NCBI GenBank assembly: GCA_900556485.1
Contig: USOX01000016.1
Span: 1 to 58,233, forward strand
Origin: an uncultured Dysgonomonas sp.
GTDB lineage: Bacteria > Bacteroidota > Bacteroidia > Bacteroidales > Dysgonomonadaceae
DNA: 58,233 bases
Reading direction: 5' to 3'
The notes below the pieces were generated by a model. That model did no database searches, was not told the origin of the DNA, and saw nothing but the letters and a program-made list of their open reading frames with translations. Numbering within the stretch: the stretch's first letter is position 1; every line of letters starts with the position of its first letter. The translations under genes and the position numbers were made by a program. This document shows, piece by piece, positions 44,939-53,853 of this stretch.

Positions 44939-44986
44939 AAAAAGTGACAAAAGTGACATCTTATATATATTTTCATGTCACTTTTT
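44939..44986. repeat. GTGACA palindromic repeat, copy 4
   Basis: Perfect tandem AAAGTGACA units at 44941-44949 and 44950-44958, a 16-nt A/T spacer, then ATGTCACTTTTT (44975-44986), which pairs over 11 bp with the second unit. The clearest copy. It lies between argC and the glycosyltransferase gene, with its tandem end towards the latter's start codon. Confidence 0.75.
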
Positions 44987-45017
44987 CAATCTCTACACCT
45001 TTACAAATATAGATAAA

Positions 45018-45986
45018 TTAAAATGCACTTGCTTTTAATTTTAAACCTTCTGTTTCGTCCAATCCAAAAATTAAATTCATATTGTGTACTGCTTGTCCCG
45101 AAGCCCCTTTAACTAAATTATCAATACAAGATAAAATCAGTAGCTTATTTCCATGTTTCTCTAAATGAATAGCACATTTATTAGTATTAACAACTTGTTT
45201 AAGATCTATATTTTTTTCCGTAACTATCACAAACGGGCTCTCCTTATAAAATTCCTTGTATAAACCTTCAGCCTCTTCTAAGGTACCGGAATAGTTAAGA
45301 TAGGTAGTCACAAATATGCCTCTGGTAAAGTTACCCCGAACAGGAATAAAGTTTATCTCTTCCGAAAAATCAGCCTGTAATTGAGATAAAGACTGCTTGA
45401 TTTCAGTCAAATGCTGATGTCCAAAAGCCTTATAAACTGATATATTATTCTCCCTCCAACTAAAATGAGAAGTAGCCGAAGGCTTTACCCCTGCTCCGGT
45501 AGATCCAGTTATTGCATTTACATGAATCTCAGAACTGAGCAATCCGGATTTTGCCAATGGTAATAACCCCAATTGAATTGCTGTAGCAAAACAGCCCGGA
45601 TTGGCAATATGGGATGACTTCACAATCTCATCTTTATTCAGTTCCGGTAATCCGTAGATAAAATTGTTTTTCTCTGATTTATGGCGGTAATCTGTTGAGA
45701 GGTCTATTATTTTAAGATGCTCTGGCACATCATTAGCTTCCATAAACTTTTTTGTATCACCATGAGGCGTACAGAAAAAAAGCACATCTATCTTATCATA
45801 TGGTAATTGGTCAGTAAAGCTCATATCTATTTCACCAAACAAGCCTCCATGCACATCTGTGAGCTTATTTCCTGCATTACTGTTACTATTTACAAATACC
45901 AAATCCACCTTAGGATGGTTGAGTAATATTCTGATCAGTTCGCCAGCCGTATAGCCCGCTCCACCTATTATTCCTGCTTTTATCAT
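45018..45986 (-). CDS. argC: N-acetyl-gamma-glutamyl-phosphate reductase (ArgC)
   Basis: A 322-residue NADPH-dependent reductase, third step of arginine synthesis, making N-acyl-glutamate semialdehyde. The dinucleotide motif is GIIGGAGYTAGELIRIL at residues 6-22; the catalytic cysteine is Cys132 in IANPGCFATA; STGAGVKPSATSHFSWR and a late histidine region follow. Length fits the shorter ArgC type. It starts 23 nt after argG and is probably the last gene cotranscribed with argR-GNAT-argG, since a GTGACA element and a gap of 105 nt follow. Confidence 0.95.
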   Translation of the reverse strand: MIKAGIIGGAGYTAGELIRILLNHPKVDLVFVNSNSNAGNKLTDVHGGLFGEIDMSFTDQLPYDKIDVLFFCTPHGDTKKFMEANDVPEHLKIIDLSTDYRHKSEKNNFIYGLPELNKDEIVKSSHIANPGCFATAIQLGLLPLAKSGLLSSEIHVNAITGSTGAGVKPSATSHFSWRENNISVYKAFGHQHLTEIKQSLSQLQADFSEEINFIPVRGNFTRGIFVTTYLNYSGTLEEAEGLYKEFYKESPFVIVTEKNIDLKQVVNTNKCAIHLEKHGNKLLILSCIDNLVKGASGQAVHNMNLIFGLDETEGLKLKASAF

Positions 45987-46009
45987 AGTTATCTCAACGT
46001 TTTCAGAAT

Positions 46010-47209
46010 TTATTTCCCATTCTTATTCTGCACACTATGATAAATCTTATTTGTCATAGCATATATTTTAGTAAAGCCTTTAGCATCATCCGATGTCCAC
46101 GCTTTATTGATCTCTCCATATTCACCAAAATCTGCCTTCATCAAATCGAAATCACTTTCCACTCCAACAAGCGTATAGCGATATGGATGCAATTCGATAA
46201 TCACTTGCCCATTTACATTGCGTTGCGAACTTTCGAGCATTGCTTCTATATCACGCATCACAGGTTCTAGATATTGAGCCTCATGCAAAAACATACCATA
46301 CCAGTTACCAACCTGATCTTTCCAGTATTGTTGCCATTTGGTTAGCGTATGCTTTTCCAACATTTTATGAGCATTAATTATAACTAAAGGAGCAGCAGCC
46401 TCAAACCCTACACGTCCTTTGATACCTATAATTGTATCCCCTATATGCATATCACGCCCAATAGCATATGCAGATGTTATTGCTTCTATTTTTTGAATAG
46501 CTTTTACCTTATCAGCATATTTTTCTCCATTGACAGCAGCGATTTCTCCTTCTTCAAAATCTATTGTCAAAGTTTCTTGTCCTTGTTTTTCTAATTGTGA
46601 AGGATATGCATCTTCCGGAAGAGTCTGATCCGACTTTAAAGTTTCTTTGCCTCCGATACTTGTACCCCAAAGCCCTTTATTGATAGAATACTCCATCTTG
46701 GCAAAATCGGCCTCATAGCCATGCTCTTTCAAATAATTGATCTCATACTCACGGGTAAGTATCATATCGCGTGTAGGAGTTATTATTTCGATACCCGGAG
46801 CAAGCACATCAAAAGTCAAATCGAAGCGAACCTGATCATTTCCTGCACCCGTACTTCCGTGTGCCACAGCATCAGCCCCAATTTCCTTTGCATAATTGAT
46901 AATTGCAATTGCCTGAAAAATACGTTCCGAACTTACTGAAATGGGATATGTTCCATTACGAAGCACATTTCCGAAAATCATATACTTAATACTCTTTTCG
47001 TAATATTCTTGTGTAATATCAAGGCTTATATGTTTTACTGCACCCAGTTTATAAGCTTTCTCCTCAATCACTTTTAGTTCTTCGGGAGTAAATCCACCTG
47101 TGTTTGCTATCGCTGTATAAACATCATAGCCCATATCAGCCGATAAATATTTTGCACAAAACGATGTATCCAATCCTCCACTAAAGGCTAAAACGACTTT
47201 CTTTTTCAT
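46010..47209 (-). CDS. argG: Argininosuccinate synthase (ArgG)
   Basis: A 399-residue cytoplasmic enzyme joining citrulline and aspartate with ATP. The PP-loop motif VVLAFSGGLDTSFCAKYL is at residues 5-22; AVAHGSTGAGNDQVRFD carries the family signature; SVSSERIFQAIAI and the C-terminal QRNVNGQVIIELHPYRYTLVGVES follow. Full length for the family. Its start overlaps the stop of the GNAT gene by 4 nt, so the two are translationally coupled. It is part of the ArgR-headed operon. Confidence 0.97.
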   Translation of the reverse strand: MKKKVVLAFSGGLDTSFCAKYLSADMGYDVYTAIANTGGFTPEELKVIEEKAYKLGAVKHISLDITQEYYEKSIKYMIFGNVLRNGTYPISVSSERIFQAIAIINYAKEIGADAVAHGSTGAGNDQVRFDLTFDVLAPGIEIITPTRDMILTREYEINYLKEHGYEADFAKMEYSINKGLWGTSIGGKETLKSDQTLPEDAYPSQLEKQGQETLTIDFEEGEIAAVNGEKYADKVKAIQKIEAITSAYAIGRDMHIGDTIIGIKGRVGFEAAAPLVIINAHKMLEKHTLTKWQQYWKDQVGNWYGMFLHEAQYLEPVMRDIEAMLESSQRNVNGQVIIELHPYRYTLVGVESDFDLMKADFGEYGEINKAWTSDDAKGFTKIYAMTNKIYHSVQNKNGK

Positions 47210-47835
47210 TTCAATTGCTTTTTTAGGTCTTTTATTATGTTCTTTATTTCTTTCTTATCTTTTTGCTTCTCAGGATCGAAGAGCATAGCTGTACAAATAC
47301 AGTACTTACGGTCGGTACGGGTCAATATATCATAATTGACACACCCCTGACAACCACGCCAGAAGGCTTCATCATCAGTCAACTGTGCAAAAGTTACAGG
47401 CACATAACCCAGCTCTGTATTAATTTTCATCACAGCAGCTCCCGATGTCAGTCCAAATACTTTTGCATCCGGAAACATTGCCCTAGCCAAAGAAAAAGCA
47501 TGTTGCTTTACTTTTTTTGCCAATCCATGTTGTCTGAATTTCTCCACAACAATAAGTCCCGAGTTAGCCACAAATTTCTTATTTCCCCACGATTCAATAT
47601 AGCAAAATCCGGCAAATTCATCACCACTAAGGGCTATAATAGCTTTCCCCTCTTTTATCTTTAATTCAAGGTATTCGGGCGAACGTTTCGCAATACCTGT
47701 ACCACGCACTTTTGCAGCAGCTTCTATTGTTTCTAATATAATTGGTACATAGCTTAAATGACCTTCATTAGCTATCTGTATAGTCAATTGATCTTGCTCC
47801 ATTTCTTTTTCGACCACAAGTTCTTCTATATTCAT
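47206..47835 (-). CDS. GNAT acyltransferase of the arginine operon with a C-terminal cysteine cluster
   Basis: A 209-residue GNAT-fold protein. The acyl-CoA site lies around SGLIVVEKFRQHGLAKKVKQHAFSLA (residues 92-117), and the strand FAGFCYIESWG precedes it. After the fold, four cysteines cluster in RGCQGC (162, 165) and KYCICTAML (179, 181), which could bind a metal ion; most GNAT enzymes lack this. The gene overlaps argR upstream and argG downstream by 4 nt each, so its role should be in arginine synthesis. The first step needs an N-acyl-glutamate synthase, and in Bacteroidales the acyl group is succinyl in at least some species. N-acetyl- or N-succinylglutamate synthase is therefore the best guess. 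Confidence 0.82.
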   Translation of the reverse strand: MNIEELVVEKEMEQDQLTIQIANEGHLSYVPIILETIEAAAKVRGTGIAKRSPEYLELKIKEGKAIIALSGDEFAGFCYIESWGNKKFVANSGLIVVEKFRQHGLAKKVKQHAFSLARAMFPDAKVFGLTSGAAVMKINTELGYVPVTFAQLTDDEAFWRGCQGCVNYDILTRTDRKYCICTAMLFDPEKQKDKKEIKNIIKDLKKQLK

Positions 47836-48302
47836 TTTTGTTCTAAATAATAAATGTTAGGAATAAATAGAGAAAGCGACTCTATCACCTCTTCTCTGCT
47901 TTTACTTTCTTTGGGTATTATCAAAATTGTATCATCTCCGGCAACCGTACCTAATATACATTCCGAAGCCTTGCTGTCAATTTCTCCGGCAATAGCCATT
48001 GCATATCCCGGACGGGTCTTTATTACAGCTAATTGTCCTGAGAATTCAATGCTTACAAAACCAAAAGATGACAAAGCCGGAGCTTCTTCTTGTACAACTG
48101 ATATTTCAGAAAACTGATAAGCATAGCTCCCCTCTTCTGTAGGAACTTTTACTATCTTAAGCTCCTTTATATCACGCGATAATGTAGCTTGCGTAAGCCC
48201 AAATCCTTTATCTACTAATATTTTGAGAAGCATATCCTGACTATTGATCTCATTAGCCTGTAACACTTCTTTTATTACTTTATGTCTGTATTTTTTCGTC
48301 AT
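47832..48302 (-). CDS. argR: Arginine repressor ArgR
   Basis: About 156 residues from the ATG at 48302 (MTKKYRHKVIKEVLQAN); an ATG at 48341 would add 13 residues that overlap the operator. The N-terminal winged helix carries LVDKGFGLTQATLSRDIKELKIVKVP, the ArgR recognition helix. The C-terminal half is the arginine-binding, hexamer-forming domain, with GYAMAIAGEIDSKASECILGTVAGDDTILII holding the conserved GT-x-AGDDT motif. In ArgR proteins arginine binding allows the hexamer to repress arg genes. It is the first gene of the operon and overlaps the GNAT gene by 4 nt. Palindromes over its own promoter point to autoregulation. Confidence 0.95.
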   Translation of the reverse strand: MTKKYRHKVIKEVLQANEINSQDMLLKILVDKGFGLTQATLSRDIKELKIVKVPTEEGSYAYQFSEISVVQEEAPALSSFGFVSIEFSGQLAVIKTRPGYAMAIAGEIDSKASECILGTVAGDDTILIIPKESKSREEVIESLSLFIPNIYYLEQK

Positions 48303-48305
48303 ACA

Positions 48306-48355
48306 TGTATAAATATACAAATAAGATGCAAAAATATACATTATATTGTATATTT
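48306..48355 (-). promoter_or_regulatory. argR promoter with two ArgR-type palindromes
   Basis: TGTATAAATATACA (48306-48319) lies 3 nt before the argR start codon. A second, 24-bp near-perfect palindrome at 48332-48355 has half sites AAATATACA and TGTATATTT. The -7 box TATTTTTGC (48336-48328, minus strand) overlaps the second palindrome. Paired AT-rich inverted repeats of about 18 bp are typical of ARG boxes, so arginine-dependent repression of argR-GNAT-argG-argC is likely. Confidence 0.65.
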
Positions 48356-48398
48356 AAAACATTTGAACTAAAAAATAGTTGAGTATGGAGTTAATTAT

Positions 48399-48432
48399 GC
48401 AAAAAAAGAGGCACCCTTTTGGGGTACCTCTC
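48399..48432 (-). terminator. Terminator of the porin-like gene
   Basis: AGAGGCACCC (48407-48416) pairs with GGGTACCTCT (48422-48431) with one mismatch and a short loop; the minus strand then has a run of seven T. It lies about 24 nt beyond the stop codon of the gene at 48456. Confidence 0.8.
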
Positions 48433-48455
48433 TGTTATACATAAATATACAAAAA

Positions 48456-49010
48456 CTAAAAAATAAGATTTAATCCTAATTGAACTTGACTTAAATCAAA
48501 GTCGAAACCAAAAGAATTTGTCTTTCTATCACCAAACTTTTCATACTGATAACCTAAAAACCCAAATTTACCTGTCAGAGCAAGCTTATCCGAAACATTA
48601 ATTGCAACACCCGGCTTTAATCCAACTTCAAAATCGCGAACCTTCATATCTATTGTTTTAACTTTACTATAAGTATAACCGACTCCACCATCAACAAACA
48701 ATCCTCCTATACTACCTTTTAGGAACGAATAGCGTGCGAACGGATTCAATGTAAAACCATTGGATTTAGCTTTATCATCTGTTATTTCATACTCTTTATG
48801 TGCATATCCAAACTTAATACCTACACCTAGGTCATCCGATACCATATAACCTATTTCAGGAGTAATATTAAAGTTCGTTAGCCTTTCTCCATCTTTTACT
48901 TTGGTTGTATTTAGTCCAGTACTACCTCCTACCCATATTTTTCCAGTTTGAGCATTAACAACTGTTGTCAGACTAAACATTATGGCTAATGTGAGTAATA
49001 ATCTTTTCAT
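48456..49010 (-). CDS. Small outer-membrane beta-barrel protein (porin/OmpA-barrel-like)
   Basis: A 184-residue exported protein with signal peptide ending TVVNAQ (residue 21). The mature part is alternating strands with glycine and aromatic residues (GKIWVGGSTGLNTTKV, DDLGVGIKFGYAHKEY, GGLFVDGGVGYTYSK) and ends in an aromatic residue (VQLGLNLIF), the usual signal for the barrel assembly machinery. This fits an eight-stranded outer-membrane barrel. No channel or binding role can be read. A single gene with its own terminator. Confidence 0.82.
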   Translation of the reverse strand: MKRLLLTLAIMFSLTTVVNAQTGKIWVGGSTGLNTTKVKDGERLTNFNITPEIGYMVSDDLGVGIKFGYAHKEYEITDDKAKSNGFTLNPFARYSFLKGSIGGLFVDGGVGYTYSKVKTIDMKVRDFEVGLKPGVAINVSDKLALTGKFGFLGYQYEKFGDRKTNSFGFDFDLSQVQLGLNLIF

Positions 49011-49234
49011 AACATTTTACTTTTAATTAATAATCCTTTTAATTATTTATCTTGACCATACTGGCAAAGTTCGGACAAAACAGATAAATACAAATGCCCA
49101 AAAGCACAACAAATATGTTCCATTTATCCCTATATTTAAAGAGAATTATTTAAAAACGATTATTAGATGTTCTATTACACCACTTTTATGTCCCAAAATT
49201 CTTATATAAAAAATATGAAGTACAGGAATATTAA

Positions 49235-50566
49235 TCAAAGTAATATACTCGCAACTTCCGACAATTGACTTCTCTCTCCTTTTACTAAATTAACATGTGC
49301 AAACAAATCTTGTCCGGTCATTTTATCAATCATATATGCCAGTCCATTCGATTGTGCATCAAGATAAGGAGAGTCTATTTGTTGCAGATCTCCGGTAAAT
49401 ATCATTTTAGTACCCTCGCCTGCACGTGTTATTATTGTTTTTATTTCATGTGGAGTTAGATTCTGAGATTCATCTATGATACAAATCATTTCAGATAAAC
49501 TACGTCCTCTAATATATGCAAGGGCTTCTATTTCCAGTTTATTATTTTTCTGCAATTCTTCAATATTTCTCGATTCTGCTCCTCCATATGGAATATGAGT
49601 TTTAATTACAGCCAGGTTATCAAACAATGGTTGCATATATGGAGCTATCTTCTGCTTTTCATCTCCAGGAAGAAATCCCAGTTCTTTATTTCCTAATGCT
49701 ACAATAGGGCGGGCAAGCAATATCTGTTCAAAGTTTTCACTTTGTTTCAGAGCACAAGCTAATGCCAGTAAAGTTTTACCTGTTCCTGCTTTTCCTGTAA
49801 GAGCAACCAATTTTACATCAGGATCCAGCAGCACCTCCATAGCAAAGGTTTGCTCAGCATTGCGTGGCTGTATACCATAGCTCACCTGTTTCTCTATTCG
49901 TTGTACTTTTCTTGTAAATGGATTATATCGTGCCAAAACACTCTTTTTACCATTTTTCATGACGAAACATTCATTAGGATTAACAGGTGAATCCAAATTC
50001 AATTCATCTATACTTATACCATCAGGTAAAGAATATAAACTATCTATCACCGAAGATTCGAAGTCCTTAAATGTTTTATGCTGCTTTTCAAACATAAAGA
50101 CATCAGCAACCTTATCATTTATATAATCTTCAGCCATTAGCCCTATTGCACGGGCTTTCATCCTGAGATTAATATCTTTGGTCACAAAAATTGTCTTTAT
50201 TTTCGGATTCCTTTCCGCAATATCAACAACTGCCGAAAGAATACGATGATCGGGTATATTTTCCGGAAAAATTTCTAATATCCGATGTTGGGATTTTATC
50301 CCTGTTTCAACAAACAAATTTCCCATACCACTTCCTAACGGAGTACCTTTTGTAAACAAATCATCATCTGTTATAGTATCCAATTGTCGTAGAAACTCTC
50401 TGGCATTGTAGTTTATCTGATCATTTCCTTTTTTAAACTTATCCAATTCTTCGAGAACAGTTATCGGAATATATATGTCATTCTCTTCAAAATTGTCTAA
50501 ACATCTAAAGTCGTGCAAGATAACATTTGTGTCGAGTACGAAGTTTTTTTTCTTAGTTTTTGCCAT
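49235..50566 (-). CDS. PhoH family ATPase with N-terminal PIN domain (YlaK/PhoH2-like)
   Basis: A 443-residue cytoplasmic protein. The N-terminal PIN domain (about 8-150) has the acidic nuclease residues in NFVLDTNVILHDF, VLEELDKFK, DHRILSAVVDIAE and FVTKDINLRMKA. The C-terminal PhoH domain is an RNA-helicase-like ATPase with Walker A LTGKAGTGKTLLALA near 255, Walker B MICIIDESQNLT and ARPIVALGNKELGFLPGD. PIN-PhoH proteins are thought to unwind and cut RNA. Length is normal. Single gene, divergent from the DUF3868 gene. Confidence 0.93.
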   Translation of the reverse strand: MAKTKKKNFVLDTNVILHDFRCLDNFEENDIYIPITVLEELDKFKKGNDQINYNAREFLRQLDTITDDDLFTKGTPLGSGMGNLFVETGIKSQHRILEIFPENIPDHRILSAVVDIAERNPKIKTIFVTKDINLRMKARAIGLMAEDYINDKVADVFMFEKQHKTFKDFESSVIDSLYSLPDGISIDELNLDSPVNPNECFVMKNGKKSVLARYNPFTRKVQRIEKQVSYGIQPRNAEQTFAMEVLLDPDVKLVALTGKAGTGKTLLALACALKQSENFEQILLARPIVALGNKELGFLPGDEKQKIAPYMQPLFDNLAVIKTHIPYGGAESRNIEELQKNNKLEIEALAYIRGRSLSEMICIIDESQNLTPHEIKTIITRAGEGTKMIFTGDLQQIDSPYLDAQSNGLAYMIDKMTGQDLFAHVNLVKGERSQLSEVASILL

Positions 50567-50706
50567 ATCATTACATTTTAACTATATAACATCATATACA
50601 CACAATTTAGTTCAGCTAATTTGAACTTTTTTTTTAAATATTTGCTATCTTTCGGCTATAAAAGATAAGACAAGAATCCAAAATTACTTTTCTATAATAA
50701 AGACAC

Positions 50707-51729
50707 ATGAAAACAAAACTACTTTTACTTAGTTGTATACTAAGTGTTAGTCTGCAATTAGTATCACAGGATAGACATCAGAATATTGTTTTCGAACACA
50801 ATAAAAAAGATGTTTTTGTTAATGCCCTTCTCAATGTTGAAAACTACTATGTTCCAACAGGAGACTCTCTGACTATTACCCCTTACATAAAATCTGGTAC
50901 TAATCAAGTGTATCTACCCCACATTGTTATTACAGAAAAAAACAAAAAGCAAATTTCGAATAACAATAACAGAATTGCCTATAAAACGAAAGTTCCTTAT
51001 CAAAGTTGGATGGATAATGCTAATTTAGGAATAACAATCAGCCTTAGTCGGATAGGTGGCGACCAGTTATATTCATACACCGAAGCCCTTACAAACAGAA
51101 TTACGCATATAGATAAATTAGAAGTAAATGAGCTGCGAGCTGAAAATAAAGTACAGTCTCAAACTGGTATACGTCCAAAAGCAACCATACAACCCCAGTC
51201 GAAGATAGGAAAAAACTATACAGAATCTATAGCTATAGTCGAATCGACTCAAGGTAACTTAAAATCAAAAACATTTTCAATCCCATTATCCAGAAAAAAT
51301 TCTATGACAGTAGAAAACCATGCTGCTGTGCAAGAAATACAGAATCTGGTTAATCAGGTAAAAGGCAATCTTGTTGGAATACAGATTACTTCATATACTT
51401 CTATAGATGGCATATATTACGACAATGAGCAACTGACTAAAAAACAAGCTCATAAACTCAAAGAACATCTACAACAAAGGCTCAGTTGTCCATCCTCTAT
51501 TTATCGCATAGAATGGAAAGGTGAGGATTGGGATGGTTTAAGCAAGATATTGGACGAAGAATATATCCCCTACAATTTTGAAATACAGCAAATAATAGAT
51601 AATTATGGCATCTTCAAAGGTAGGGAACGTAAAATGATGGAACTGGCAAATGGCGATCCATACAGATATTTAAAGAAAAATGTATTTCCCCGGCTTTGCA
51701 GAATAGAATGTAAAATCACATATAAATAA
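50707..51729 (+). CDS. DUF3868-like exported protein
   Basis: A 340-residue exported protein with signal peptide ending near LQLVSQD (residue 21). Residues about 40-120 resemble DUF3868 (SLTITPYIKSGTNQVYLPHIVITEKNKKQ), and the C-terminal part has the OmpA-like/SPOR-like order known in that group: VQEIQNLVNQVKGNLVGIQITSYTSIDGIYYDNEQLTKKQAHKLKEHL, then YNFEIQQIIDNYGIFKGRERKMMELANGDPYRYLKKNVFPRLCRI. Such genes usually lie in FimA/Mfa-type fimbrial loci; here none is near. Function unknown, envelope location likely. A strong terminator follows. Confidence 0.75.
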   Translation: MKTKLLLLSCILSVSLQLVSQDRHQNIVFEHNKKDVFVNALLNVENYYVPTGDSLTITPYIKSGTNQVYLPHIVITEKNKKQISNNNNRIAYKTKVPYQSWMDNANLGITISLSRIGGDQLYSYTEALTNRITHIDKLEVNELRAENKVQSQTGIRPKATIQPQSKIGKNYTESIAIVESTQGNLKSKTFSIPLSRKNSMTVENHAAVQEIQNLVNQVKGNLVGIQITSYTSIDGIYYDNEQLTKKQAHKLKEHLQQRLSCPSSIYRIEWKGEDWDGLSKILDEEYIPYNFEIQQIIDNYGIFKGRERKMMELANGDPYRYLKKNVFPRLCRIECKITYK

Positions 51730-51732
51730 AAG

Positions 51733-51768
51733 AAAAACTCCGCCAGACTTATCTGACGGAGTTTTTTT
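51733..51768. terminator. Bidirectional terminator between DUF3868 and M13 genes
   Basis: CTCCG-CAGA type stem: 51738-51747 pairs with 51752-51761 (one mismatch) around a 4-nt loop, with A run before and T run after. Confidence 0.88.
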
Positions 51769-51787
51769 AGTATAAAAGGGGGCTTAA

Positions 51788-53830
51788 TTACCAAATATCA
51801 GCACGTTTCTCTTTTGGAATATATAGCGAATCTCCTTCTTGGATATTAAATGCATCATACCATGCATTAATATGAGGCAGAGTACCATTTACACGCCATT
51901 TACCTAACGAGTGCGGATCAGTCTTAGTACGACGAAAGATTTCTTCATCGCGTATATTTCCGGCCCATACACCAGCATATGACAGGAAGAAACGTTGTGC
52001 CGGAGTAAATCCGTCTATCTTCTCTCCTTTTTTAGCTTCTTCGGTCTTTTCAAATGCATTATAAGCTATTTGTAATCCACCAAAGTCACCTATATTTTCA
52101 CCTAAAGTGAATTCGCCATTAGCAAATGTTCCCGGAAGAACTTCTATCTTATTGAAATGGTCAACCAACACCTGAGCTCTTTCTTTAAATTTGTTTTCAT
52201 CATCAGATGTCCACCAATTAGACAGATTACCAATCTTATCATATTGGCTTCCCTGATCATCAAATCCATGTGACATTTCGTGCCCTATCACTACACCTAT
52301 AGCACCATAATTCACTGCGTCATCCGCATCCAGATAGAAGAATGGAGGTTGCAATATTCCTGCAGGGAAACAGATTTCATTTGTAGTAGGATTATAATAA
52401 GCATTCACCATTTGTGGAGGCATATGCCATTCCGACTGATCAACGGGTTTTCCTACTTTCGCCTTCATTTCGTTATAAGAGAAAAGATTAGCACGAACTA
52501 TATTTTCCCAATACGAATCTTTTTTAATTTCCAGACTTGAATAATCTTTCCACTTGTCAGGATAGCCTATCTTTACATTAAAGCTATTTAGTTTTTCCTG
52601 AGCTTTCTCCTTGGTTACCTCACTCATCCATGTCAGATTATTGATACGCTCACCTAATGTCACTTGCAAATTCTTCACCAACTTAAGCATTCTTTCTTTA
52701 GCCTCAGCAGGGAAATATTTAGCAACATACATCTGTCCTACAGCTTCGCTTAACGCACCATCAACTGTAGATACTGTACGTTTCCAACGAGGTTGTAATA
52801 CCTGACGGCCACTCATTTGCTTGCCATAAAAATCAAAATTAGCTTCTACAAAATTATCGCTCAGATATCCTGCTGCTGCATTTATTACACACCACGACAA
52901 ATAAGCTTTACTGTCTTCCAAAGGAAGAGACTGTATCATTTTTACGGCTGTTGCAACTGGTTTGACTTGAGCAACATTTAACTCTGTAAAGCCTTTCAAT
53001 TCAGCCGCATCAAAAAATACATTCCAGTCAAAGTTCCCAACTTTTTTATTCAGGTCCTCAACTGACATTTTATTATAATTCAGCTCAGGCTTTCTTGTAT
53101 CTTCTTTCTTGAAATGATCTTGAGCTAATGCTGTTTCTATTTTAAGAACTGCATCTGCTGCTTTCGTAGCATCAGCTTCTGAATAACCGGCATTAACGAA
53201 TTGAATCTTTATCAGATTACGATATCCGTCACGAAGCGAGACAGAAGTTGTATCTGTTGCAACATAATATTCACGTTCACCTAATCCCAATCCATCCTGA
53301 AAAAGGTGTATTATATTCATTGAGCTATTCTTATCATCAGCACCTACATATAAGCCAAAGAATGGAGCACTTGCATATTTTCTCAGTTCTCCTGTCAGCT
53401 TTATTATATCTTCTACATTTGCTGCTTTCTGTATAGCTTCTAATTGCCCTAAAATAGGCTTAGCACCATTCTCATTCAATGTTACGCTATCCATACCCAT
53501 TGCATACAAGTCTCCGATTTTTTGCTCAACAGAACCTTCGGAATGAGGAGATTCTCCCAGATCTTCAATAATTCCTTTAACCTGCTCTTGGTTTTGTTCT
53601 GCCAACTGATCAAAAGACCCATAACGGGCATATTCAGGTTTCATCGGATTAGCTTTAGCCCAACCACCGGTAGCATAAAGATAAAAATCATTGCCAGGAA
53701 TAGCTGTTGTATCCAAATTCGCTACATCAAATTTTTTCACGTTTTCTCCATTTTGTGAAGTTGTCTTGTCTTTGCAACTATAGGAAGCAAAGGCGAGAAC
53801 AGCCAGAGGTAAATAATAAATTGTTCTCAT
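51788..53830 (-). CDS. M13 family zinc metallopeptidase (neprilysin/PepO-like) lipoprotein
   Basis: A 680-residue endopeptidase, with a lipobox (FASYSC, Cys19), so anchored on the periplasmic or outer face. The zinc site is GHEMSHGFDDQG near residue 518 (HExxH), with the third ligand Glu in GENIGDFGGLQIAY near 575 and the ExxxD motif. The substrate-binding NAYYNPTTNEICFPAGILQPPFF and the C-terminal DPHSLGKWRVNGTLPHINAWYDAF are family hallmarks. Length is normal. It degrades peptides; the native substrates are unknown. Its start codon lies 23 nt from the edge of a palindromic element shared with the ABC-F gene. Confidence 0.95.
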   Translation of the reverse strand: MRTIYYLPLAVLAFASYSCKDKTTSQNGENVKKFDVANLDTTAIPGNDFYLYATGGWAKANPMKPEYARYGSFDQLAEQNQEQVKGIIEDLGESPHSEGSVEQKIGDLYAMGMDSVTLNENGAKPILGQLEAIQKAANVEDIIKLTGELRKYASAPFFGLYVGADDKNSSMNIIHLFQDGLGLGEREYYVATDTTSVSLRDGYRNLIKIQFVNAGYSEADATKAADAVLKIETALAQDHFKKEDTRKPELNYNKMSVEDLNKKVGNFDWNVFFDAAELKGFTELNVAQVKPVATAVKMIQSLPLEDSKAYLSWCVINAAAGYLSDNFVEANFDFYGKQMSGRQVLQPRWKRTVSTVDGALSEAVGQMYVAKYFPAEAKERMLKLVKNLQVTLGERINNLTWMSEVTKEKAQEKLNSFNVKIGYPDKWKDYSSLEIKKDSYWENIVRANLFSYNEMKAKVGKPVDQSEWHMPPQMVNAYYNPTTNEICFPAGILQPPFFYLDADDAVNYGAIGVVIGHEMSHGFDDQGSQYDKIGNLSNWWTSDDENKFKERAQVLVDHFNKIEVLPGTFANGEFTLGENIGDFGGLQIAYNAFEKTEEAKKGEKIDGFTPAQRFFLSYAGVWAGNIRDEEIFRRTKTDPHSLGKWRVNGTLPHINAWYDAFNIQEGDSLYIPKEKRADIW

Positions 53831-53853
53831 TCTATAACTATTTTGAATTATTA

